From Lytechinus pictus (Eukaryota; Echinodermata; Echinoidea; Temnopleuroida; Toxopneustidae), in contig NC_087253.1 in assembly GCF_037042905.1 (NCBI RefSeq), positions 12,257,001-12,321,000 of the forward strand: DNA of 64,000 nucleotides, given 5' to 3'. The notes below the pieces were generated by a model, which was not told where the DNA came from, did no database searches, and saw nothing but the letters and a program-made list of their open reading frames with translations. The translations under genes were made by a program, and so were the position numbers. Shown in pieces: positions 54,774 through 64,000 of this stretch. The stretch's first letter is position 1. Each line of letters begins with the position of its first letter.

Positions 54774-56097
54774 TTGGTCCATAGCACAGTCAACATATTA
54801 AAGAACAATACTTCAGTACCTCCAATTTTATGCTGGTTTGCATTTTAGTCTCATTAATGTAGGCAATAGAACAGAAGGGAATGTTAACACGGAATAATTT
54901 TCCTGGTATCGCATCGCAATTTGCTCCACATTTTTTAAAGCTAAATGAAAGTAGTTGCAGTAAAACACTGATTTCGTGAGAAAGTCTGTAAAACCAAGGT
55001 TAAGTATTACTATATCATCTTGGATCCAGATCTGGTACAGTTACATAAAACGAACTTTGTGAAATCACGAAATATATGCTGAAAACGATCACACTGAAGA
55101 TCGCCAACACAGATAGGCACGCGTGGGACAGTGTATTATTATTGCTGGAATAAAGACCCGACGGAAGTGATCGAATCCGCGCTTATTTTGCTTATTAGAT
55201 TCTGTAAAAAGTCATTTTGAGATCGTTACCACAACTGGCATTTATCTTTAAAGACTGCTATGCTTAAAGTCTTTTGTATAGCATATTTCTACTTACAGTG
55301 GACTGTACATTACTTAGTTGAGAGCTTTTCTCTTTATCCATGTATGACCAAAAATGCTATTCGAATTTGTACAGCAAAGTTATTCCCTTTTCGGCTTGAT
55401 GGGGAAGATGGATTGTATGTAAACATATTTCTGGCTGTATTATTCAACATTATTTAACTCCCCCGGCAAGCCTTCCATTATATTCTATAATATTTTACTA
55501 CTTTTACATACATATATTATCAACCTGCTACCACTTTGCAGGGTTATTATTAAGGTAGTGATGAAAATTTCTCTTTTAAATCTATACAAACCTTATGGTA
55601 AAGTTTTATACTCGTAAGATATTTGCTTTTATTTTGTTTTTATTCTCATTTACTTCTTAAAAGAATAAACAACTACACGTAATGCTCAGGTATTAGATTT
55701 ACATGTGAGTACAGTACAGGTATGTAGTTTGTGCTATAAAAAAGTGTGAGATGTAGGATGCAATTTACACAAATATCTACTGAGGTATTACTTTTATCGC
55801 ATAAAATATATTGTGTTTTATTGGAAGATGTGTGTGTACGAAATGTATCTAAAAGCATCTTAAAACAATTCTTCAGATCATCTCTTTTTACCTTGCATTT
55901 TTTCCAAAAATAAGTCTCATTGACAATCTCCTTTTTTTCACCAGGGATAATCTGTATTTAACAAGAATCATAACATGTAGTTTGATATAGAGTGTGGGGC
56001 TGAAATTAGACTACTATCTGTGACATTTTGGCTCATTATCTCCAGACTGTGCAATCTACAGTAGATATCGACTGATAGGTCAGATACACTGAACAGA

Positions 56098-56290
56098 AAG
56101 TGTGTGTGTGTGGATTTGTGTGTGTTTTAGAGGCATGGCGCGAGTGAGGGTTAGGCATTGTGTGATAGTGTGTGGGAGTATGTGTAGCACTGCATGTAGC
56201 ACTGTGTGTGGAATAATTGATGTCACATTAAGCAGGTGGTTTCTCCTATAAGCAGCCTGTGTGTGTCTGTGTGTGTTGGGTATGATAGTG
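56098..56290. repeat. TGTGTG-rich tract
   Basis: Interrupted GT repeats. The following 56320-56580 is complex unique sequence with TGACGTCA at 56458-56465. Confidence 0.75.
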
Positions 56291-57149
56291 CTGTGTGGCA
56301 GTGTGCATTGGGCTTCCGTGAAGCCTAAGCACATAATGCACAAAATGCAAATGACCCTGGCGGATGAGGCTGCATTGGGCCAACGATAAATGCATATGAG
56401 CATGTGTGAATAAGGAATGCGTCAACCGACGTAATTTTGCCCCTGTAAAGACAGTGTGACGTCAGTGCGATGGCCTCGTTTCTGCCCCTCTCTCCGAACA
56501 ATGTGGAGATGTCAGGTAAAACGAGTGCTTGCAGGAAAGCGAATGACGTAGGCAGTGGCGAGACTTGACTCAAAATATCCGCTGCACGAATTGCCCTTTT
56601 ATGCTGGCTTGACAGGGCTAGAAAATATTCTGCATGTTTCTGCTATATTTCGGATAAAAATAGTTTTTTGACATTTTTGGTCTCGAATATATTCTGAACG
56701 AAGCAATCCTTAATAGTTGCACGGGAGTCTTTAAGAATGCATCGGATGTGTGGGGGATAGAAAATTAACATAGCGGAGTTGCATTGTAAATTACAGAACA
56801 TATTTGTAAGTGACTGTGAAGATATAAGAGATCAAATTAAAAGACAATGAAAGCTTTCTCATGAAGAGACAAATTAAAACATGCATTTAGTGATGCGGTT
56901 GTTTTATAAATTCATGTTATGTTTATTCTGGAATCTGGATCTCAAATAGTACATACATGTTACAGACAAAAAAAATTATTTGTGGTGTAGTGTTCCTGCT
57001 TTGTGGTACGTCTAAAAAGACACCCCAAAAAGAGAGAAAAAATGTTTTTACTCTCAGATGAGCAGAAGACAGGATGAAACCTGTTTTGATTGTTTACAAT
57101 TTGATATGAATTCAAGTATTGAAATTGGAAAGTTTGTTGGAAATTGGAA

Positions 57150-57668
57150 AGGGATGGTCCGGGCTGGAAATATTTATATCTAAAAAGAGTAAAATTCACA
57201 TAGCAAAATGCTGAAAATTTCATCAAAATCGAATAACAAAGTTATTGAATTTTAAAGTTTATCAATATTTTGTGAAAACAGTTATATGCACATTGTCATG
57301 AATATTCATTAAGTGGGCTGATGATGTCACATCCCCACTTCCCTTTTTCTTATTTTATTACATGAAATCATATGTTTCATTTTTTCATACATGTGTAAAT
57401 GATGTGTCTCCATTATGATGAAATAAGTTGCAGCGATAAATAACTAATGTACGTAATCAATTGTCAATCGAATTATTTTAGTTCTTGGTAGAAAGATTTT
57501 GAATAAACCTAATTTCATATAATAAAGTACAAAAGAACAAGCGGGGATATGCCATCATCAGCCCACCTAATATTCATGAAGACATGCCTAGAACTGTTAC
57601 ACCGGAATAATGCAAATCTTTAAAATTCAATAACTTTGATATATAATATATCCAGCCTGGACATCCCT
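57150..57668. mobile_element. TTAA-type foldback element, AGGGATGGTCCGG family
   Basis: Ends AGGGATGGTCCGGGCTGGAA and TCCAGCCTGGACATCCCT; TTAA follows on the right (57669-57672) while the left flank is GGAA. 519 bp. Confidence 0.85.
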
Positions 57669-58157
57669 TTAAGGGATTAAAATTTTAATCTGACAAAATA
57701 CAACCATGCCCACCATTTTATACAAACTATCAGCATCAGTCCTCATGAAAACACACAAGAAATTGGGGACACAGTTTGACTGTTTGAGGAAATATTTTTG
57801 TGTAGCCCTGTACTTCTGTTTGGAGTATACATGTACAGTATGTGACCAAATACATGTAACTCTGTAATCTTACTCTAAGTCTTGAATTAAGACTTGTTAG
57901 AGTAAGATTAAGGAAATAGATTATCGTCATTACACATTCCTTGCAATAAAGAGTTATCCTAGGGTGCTCTATGGATGACCTTTTACGCTTTATTATGGTG
58001 AGATACTTTCTTTCACATTCTAGTTTCATGCCAAGGACTGTGAAACACAAAGCTTTGTCATTTATCGTATGACTGATTTTAACAATGGTAGCATGGAGTA
58101 TTTTGTGCTATCAATCATAGAAATCACTTGCTTAGCCTAATGATATAGGATCCTGGG

Positions 58158-58305
58158 CCCCCGTTTCATAAAGACTTGTTATAATAACAAGCGCACGTTT
58201 TCTATAACAAATTCACTATCAGCCAATGAGATTGAAGGATTTCAGTAGCTTTTAACTGTTATTGTGAATTTGTTATTATAACAAGTTTTATGAAACGGAA
58301 GGGGA
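58158..58305. mobile_element. Foldback MITE, CCCGTTTCATAAAGACTTGTTATAA ends
   Basis: GTTTCATAAAGACTTGTTAT and inverse ATAACAAGTTTTATGAAACG; distantly like the element at 6253. Confidence 0.8.
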
Positions 58306-59419
58306 AACTATGCATTATCAGCTCCGATAAACATACATGTAATACCCAGGCGCTTTACATTATTTGCGTCACTCGTGCCCTATCGCCCAGACAGGACAAA
58401 AATAAGCTTGCTTGACATTTACATGGTAAATAATGAATGCACTTAACATTCTTTTAATAGTCAAGTACTTGCAGGACATGAACTATGAACCCAAATAGAA
58501 TGCTGTTTATTCCCAATATCGGTGATGGATAAGGCATGGATAAGTACGTAATATCCCATGGAGGTGGATAGTCTCCAGTCGCAGACTCTGAGTAGACACT
58601 TTGCTATTATTTTTAATTTCCATTGCTCTAAACCTACCATATTTTTGACCACTGTTATCAGTTTCTCATCCAACATGTTTATTTGCCGAAGAACATATAC
58701 AGTACATAAAGTATATTGACCAATTAGTCTCACAGAGTAAGCCTTGATTGTAATTTATATTCATGATGGACCATAGAGGGTCTGTTCTCCCTAAACTAGC
58801 TAGCAATAGTATTGATCGGAGTGGCAGTTGTACGCTATTGATCTATTTATGGCTTGAATTAAGTGTCAGAATAGACAGGAATTTGTGTTATTACTGTACT
58901 CATATATTGAAGCCATATGGAAAATAGATACACATATACACACATGGATATGAAACACAAATTACCTTGAAGTAGAACCCTTTTTGCAAGTACCGTTTCA
59001 AACATTCCAAATCTGTTTTGTATAATGAAATACAAGTTCATGATGAGGCACCAAGGAAATTTTATTTGGTTGAAATACATGCATTCAATGTATGCATTGT
59101 TTTATATTTTATCTATAAAGCAATGTTATTATGCACTGAACTAGGCCTTCAAAATAAAAATGAACAATTTATGTGTACTTGACCTCATTAAAAAACAATG
59201 AAATGAAATTTAAGAATCCAAACTCTTTAATCAAACAAAAGTGCTGGTTCTTATTTTGTGATGGAACTTAAAGGAATGCAGGATGTGGAAATGATAATCA
59301 GTAGTCAACTTTTTGATGACAAATTTTTTTTAGTCTTATCCATTTACAGTGCATTTATACCCTTCATTTTATTCTTTATAGTGCATAAGTGCAAAGTAGG
59401 ACTTGCTTGTGACTGTCTA

Positions 59420-59774
59420 ATACCCCTTTCATAAACCTATCCTCCAATTAGCCGCCCAATAGTAATGCAAACTCCGAAAATTATCCGCATTATTTTTATG
59501 AGCGCCCGTCCTGAAAAAGGCGGATAATCGTCATGACAACTGGACACGCCCCCTCCGATGCGGTTGTGTTGGAAAAGGGTGACCTTGTGACCGCACCATG
59601 GCAATTATCCGCATTATTTGGAAATACGTTCATAAACTCAGAATCTCGTCCTGATGCTGCTATTATGCGGATAATTACAGCATCAAAATAATGCAGATAA
59701 CTCTGGTCCTCCTCCGATTTTACGACCAAATTATGCTGCTATTAGCCGCATAATTGGGTTTATGAAAGGGGTAT
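59420..59774. mobile_element. MITE with perfect 18-bp ends ATACCCCTTTCATAAACC
   Basis: Perfect terminal inverted repeats. The interior repeats ATTATCCGCATTATTT and CCGCATAATT in both orientations. 355 bp. Confidence 0.9.
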
Positions 59775-59810
59775 GAGTTGCATTTATAACTCTTCTTGCA
59801 GCACAACCCA

Positions 59811-60988
59811 GGGCCCCGCCTTGCAAAGAGTTATGATTAGGTTGTGCTGCACCATCCTGAGTTTGCTCAATCTCGAGATTTTAGCCCGATCGGCCCACTT
59901 CGCGATTAATCTCGAGATTCAAGAAACCCCGTCTGCACCATCGCAAGACAGCGATTCCTGCTCGAGCGAGGCAACAAACCCGATATTCCGAGCATGCGCA
60001 CTTTCGGATCTTGGAGTTTCAATGGCCCGCGCTTTTGAATAACTTCCCGCGATATGCAAGCAATGTACTCCTTTCACTAGCACTTTCGCCGAATTCGACC
60101 GGTGTTATGCAACAATCCTCTCAGCTCAGCGAGTGAAGAAGTGATGTATTCTTCGTTAAATATGATGGCGGAGTAGGAGGCAACGACAGATAGAGAGAGA
60201 GAGAGGGAGAGAAGGAGGAAAGAAATGCTATTTGCTCACATTTTGCGAAGGAATAAGACGACACTGCTGTCAGTGTTGTTATTGAATATGACCATCGTCG
60301 ATGAGCGCCTCCCCCTTCGTTCTGGTCTCTATCCATTCACTGGTGGGACACCATCGGTGCTGATGAACGCTATTCGCGATAAATCTATTCGCATGTATAA
60401 AGTTGACTTTCGCACGTGTTTATGTTTTGACCAAGGCGGAAGTGGAACGCGAATTGCATTATGGACTGACGTCATGAATAAATTACCCCGAGTCCAATCT
60501 CGAGTGCGTCTGCACCTACGAATTAGCGGGATAATTCGTAAAATAGCGCGCTATTTTGCAAATAAACCCGAGTTGACTTGGGATTGCAATCTCGAGATTA
60601 ATCCTACGAACTAGCACGATAATTGCGTCTCCACTGCAAACTATCTCGAGATTTTTCAGATCGGGATAATTTGCCGGATCAGAAATAGCGCGCTAATTTG
60701 AAAACTCGGGATGGTGCAGACGGCCCTATTGATCCAATCAACCTCAGCTATATTGGAAATCCATGTCATAATTTATTTCTACAGGAAATTGGCACAATGC
60801 CCTTTGTAAACTAAGAGAGGCACACTGAATTCCCCCCCCCCAAAAAAAAAAAAATATATGTGTATGAATACATCATACCTAGAAAATATTTTGAACAAAC
60901 ATGCATTTGAGTCTGAGATGTTGACATTGCTGGCTTTCCATAGTTTCGGTTGATCGGATCAATCCCAAGTCTTTGTAAGATAGGGCCC
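59811..60988. mobile_element. Outer foldback element split by an insertion
   Basis: Left GGGCCCCGCCTTGCAAAGAG, right CTTTGTAAGATAGGGCCC. Relative of 26158-26427. Interrupted at 59839-60727. Confidence 0.78.
59839..60727. mobile_element. Nested 889-bp element with TGCACCATCC ends, ATT duplication
   Basis: Left AGGTTGTGCTGCACCATCCT, right GGATGGTGCAGACGGCCCT; ATT at 59836-59838 and 60728-60730. Rich in CTCGAGATT and GCGCGCTA motifs in both orientations. It holds a 129-codon open frame at 60225-60614 of no recognised family. A 3-bp duplication fits PIF/Harbinger-like transfer. Confidence 0.8.
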
Positions 60989-61639
60989 AGATGGTAATAA
61001 TATAACAATACAGACCTTTGGAGGAAATAATCAGAATATTTCATCTCTGGTTTAGATAGGATTTTCGCATTTGGAATACTTTTTACTGTGCACTCCTTAG
61101 ACTCCTATAGGAAATGTAGTAATTTCTTTCATATTTTTTTTTGGAGGAAAATCATCCCTATTTTTCAATCAGAAAGGTTAAGGTCTGACAATACATGCAA
61201 TTCATTTTGAAACAGAACAGCCTCCACAATTCTAAATGATTAACGTGATAGATCTTCATGTGGGCATTAAATATTCATGGCCTCAGGCTTTCATAATTGC
61301 TGAAGTTTCTCAGGAATACCACCTTCGCAACAGGAAAACAACAATTTATGAACACCTACAACTGTATGTGGAGTTTGTGTAAAATACATTCATATTGTAT
61401 TGTGCACTGAAATTTTAGCTGCATAATTGGACCTGAATGGGAAAGTAGTTTTTTTCTTCATATTCTTTGAAAAAAAAAAATTAGTCGCTCAAGTTTCTTT
61501 GTAATACATCCCACTCAACAGAAAATACAATGATTTATGCATGAACGCCTACATGAACGCCTACATGATAGGGAGATTTTGTGTATTATACATTACATGC
61601 ATGCAGGTTTTATAATCACTGAGAGTAGCTGTAATATCT

Positions 61640-62081
61640 CCCGGGGGGGGGGGGGGGGCAGTCAAATGTATTGCTGTACACATGCGTGGCCAAATTATTT
61701 CCAAACACCCCCTAAATTAGTTTTTTTCTGTGTGCAAAATAACCCTCTAAACAAGTTTTTCGCAGGCTTTATTTACACATTTTGGCCCCTAAACAAGTTG
61801 TCGCCAGAATATGACCTCGGGGAAAAAGCTTGGGGGAAAAAACATACCCTAAAAACGTTTGGCTAGTCTTATAAAAAGCTTTGGAAAAAAAACATACCCT
61901 AAATATTTTTGACCCTGCGATTGACCATTGACCGGTCTTTCAAAACTACCCGTTTTTTATCAGTGTTTTTGATACCCTTAACGAGTGCACGTGCGGCCCG
62001 CATCAAAAACTGAACAAAACACCCCTTTAAACATGTTTTTTTTGGTCACGTGTGTGTACAACAATTTATTTGGCTGGCGGG
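61640..62081. mobile_element. G-rich-ended element with near 8-bp duplication
   Basis: Starts CCCGGGGGGG and ends GGCGGG; TAATATCT at 61632 and TTATATCT at 62082 differ at one base. It carries TGTACACATGCGTGGCC and its inverse GGTCACGTGTGTGTACA, and repeats of CCTAAACAAGTTTTT. Confidence 0.65.
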
Positions 62082-62524
62082 TTATATCTACAAGGGAAAG
62101 AAGTATACAATAAAGGGTTGTATATATAAAGAAAATATGTGAAAACTCAGTATCTATAGAGAAGGGGGAGGGAGGGACCTACATGTACATGTACAATTTG
62201 GAGATTCACTCTATTTTTAGTAGTTGAATCATTGCTCAGAATTCTTCAAAAATATTGAAGCCATACAAACCCCCTTCTCTGGGGTATGTTTTATTTTAAA
62301 AAAATCAGCAAAGAGTCATTAATTTTACATTAGAAGCTCTTGAAATACCGGTAGTAAAGATATTCATGGATTTTGTTATCCACTCCTCAGTGTTTCAATG
62401 CAACCTTTCATTATGTGTATTAAAAGATGTGAGGTAATGCAAAGTCACACGTACGTACGCTCTGCGTTTTCTGACTGAGAAAATATCAACGTGGTTTACG
62501 ACATGTAGTATAAACACGAAAGTC

Positions 62525-62830
62525 GTGATGATGATGATGATGCTGATGCTGATGATGCTGATGCTGCTGATGATGATAATGGTGGTGATGATGATGATAG
62601 GATGATGATGATGCTGATGATGCTGATGATAATGGTGGTGATGATGATGATGATGATGCTGATGATGATGATGATAATGGTGGTGATGATGGTGCTGATG
62701 ATGATGATGATAGTCGTGGTGGTGGTGGTGGTGATGATGGTGGTGGTTGTGGTGGTGGTGGTGATTATGATGATAATGATGATGGGGATATTGTCATCAT
62801 CATCATCATCATGGTCATGATCATGATCAT
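62525..62830 (+). repeat. (GATGAT)n / (GGT)n microsatellite ending in (CATCAT)n
   Basis: GAT repeats pass into GGT and then into ATC repeats at 62795-62835, so the ends can fold back on each other. Confidence 0.93.
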
Positions 62831-63249
62831 CATCATTACACAATATCATTTTCATCTTGATTATAAAGGCAAAGAAATCTTTAGGAAGATGCAGTACAAG
62901 AATATATTTCAAAGCTGAAAAGGGTTGACCAAGTTGTTAAGATATATATCATTATAATTCCTACAAAATTTTCAGTGGGATGGAAATTAATGAAGCCCAT
63001 TTTGTGGCATGCTTGTGCACGCTTGCATACAAGCTATCGTTAATTATGCAATGCATGCACGCATGACGTGATTCCCAATGCTCTACTCGGCGGCGGCATA
63101 GAAATTGATTATTTTCATTAATATCGTGGCTTTTGTCTATCATGGGCACTTACATGTAATATCAGCTTCATATGTAATTGACTGGCTTAAGCTCATCTGC
63201 CTATGATTTGGAAAGCTTTATGAATGTCATCTCCTTAAACAATGTATTA

Positions 63250-63451
63250 CACAGTAAAAACGCTGCTTAAGATTTTGTACAACGCTGTTTACTATATGAA
63301 CCTTACAGTATTTGGTTAACCGTTTAAACAATTGTTTAATTTATTGAAGATTACATATTGAAAATTAAACTTTGTTGCTTTAATAAGATTTAAACACTTG
63401 TTTAAACTGTTCATATAGTAAACAGCATTGTATAATTTTTTTTTTACTGTG
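63250..63451. mobile_element. Foldback MITE, CACAGTAAAAA ends, TA duplication
   Basis: CACAGTAAAAACGCTGCTTA and inverse ending TTTTTTTACTGTG; TA at both edges (63248-63249, 63452-63453) fits a Tc1/mariner target. Arms continue with TTTACTATATGAAC and its inverse. Confidence 0.88.
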
Positions 63452-63497
63452 TATAGGCCAAGACCTTTTCAATATTATTTAACTCAATTTGCATACA

Positions 63498-63763
63498 AAT
63501 TGATTCCATAAATTTCTTATTATCGCTTAATAGCTTAGATTGAATTACTTTCATTATTTATATTTTAAAAATCCAATAAAATGTTCATTTGGAGTTAAGT
63601 CTACATAATGACAAAAATGAATTGCAACAAAAGTAATGATTGATTCCATAAAATTCCTATTATTATTTAGCTTAGTTTGAATTACTTCATAATTTGAAAA
63701 TGCTTTAAAATGTTAATTTCGAGTCAAGTCTACATGCCAAAAAGTATTTGCAACAAAACTAAA
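63498..63763 (+). repeat. Diverged tandem duplication, about 142-bp unit
   Basis: TTGATTCCATAAATTTCTTA at 63499 and TTGATTCCATAAAATTCCTA at 63641 start two similar units, each containing GAGTYAAGTCTACAT and TTGCAACAAAA. Confidence 0.8.
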
Positions 63764-64000
63764 TCAATGTGCTTTATCCCTTCCCCCAAAAATCTTTATT
63801 TTCAAGGGCTGCTTTTCACAAACTACTGTTTTGATCTGGAAAATTTGGGATTTTCCAAGGCTCTCTCGAGCAGTTTAGGGGTGAAATTGCCCTGAGGCCC
63901 AGTGTATTTTCCCCCTGATATTGTGTCGACATTTTCCTTTTTTTTATTCAGTAAGATGTGATAGTTCCCTAAACCATTTTGTCTATTAATGCATGCTACT

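Overview
This is an animal nuclear genome window. It has short exons with GT..AG junctions, kilobase introns, many microsatellites and very many short inverted-repeat transposons. The gene sequences are deuterostome-like, and the repeats (TTAA-flanked foldback elements carrying the CAAGTCCACC motif, tRNA-derived SINEs, hAT-type miniature elements) look like those I know from sea urchins. I infer an echinoid; the species cannot be told from the sequence alone. Nothing bacterial or viral was recognised.

Three conserved protein-coding genes can be assembled exon by exon with consistent reading phase. (1) KRR1, plus strand, 12065-20799: 8 coding exons, 353 aa, a KH-domain factor of the small-subunit processome. 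It looks complete. (2) NDUFA9, minus strand, 36862-25183: 10 coding exons, 378 aa, the NAD(P)-binding accessory subunit of mitochondrial complex I. It looks complete, including a short first exon that carries the start of the mitochondrial presequence. (3) MADD (Rab3 GEF, DENN-domain protein), plus strand, from 42123: only the first 4 coding exons (389 aa, the DENN region) are visible. The remainder should lie beyond 64000, so 48463-64000 is read as one very long intron. KRR1 and NDUFA9 converge; NDUFA9 and MADD diverge.

Layout: 1-11400 is intergenic, with a degenerate GCGAGCGCG satellite, a 600-bp pyrimidine tract, a TTAA foldback element, a tRNA-like SINE and a 1.8-kb hAT-type element with a perfect 8-bp target duplication. 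A possible minus-strand first exon sits at 11390-11407, divergent to KRR1. 12065-20799 is KRR1, with nested transposons in intron 1 and a purine minisatellite in intron 4 that has amplified the exon-4 splice donor. 20800-25180 is the convergent intergenic space. 25183-36862 is NDUFA9, whose introns hold SINEs, inverted element copies flanking three exons, and an element inserted next to a splice donor. 36900-42100 is intergenic with ATC microsatellites, a SINE, a small hAT element and a candidate MADD leader exon. 42100-64000 is MADD, with a duplicated splice acceptor before exon 3, a 1.65-kb intronic minisatellite, nested elements and a marked local excess of TACATGTA.

No wholly new gene system was found. 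The most interesting signals are structural: transposon and satellite activity acting right at splice sites (KRR1 exon 4 donor, NDUFA9 exon 3 donor, MADD exon 3 acceptor), and inverted repeats positioned to fold NDUFA9 pre-mRNA. Counts and identities were judged by eye.
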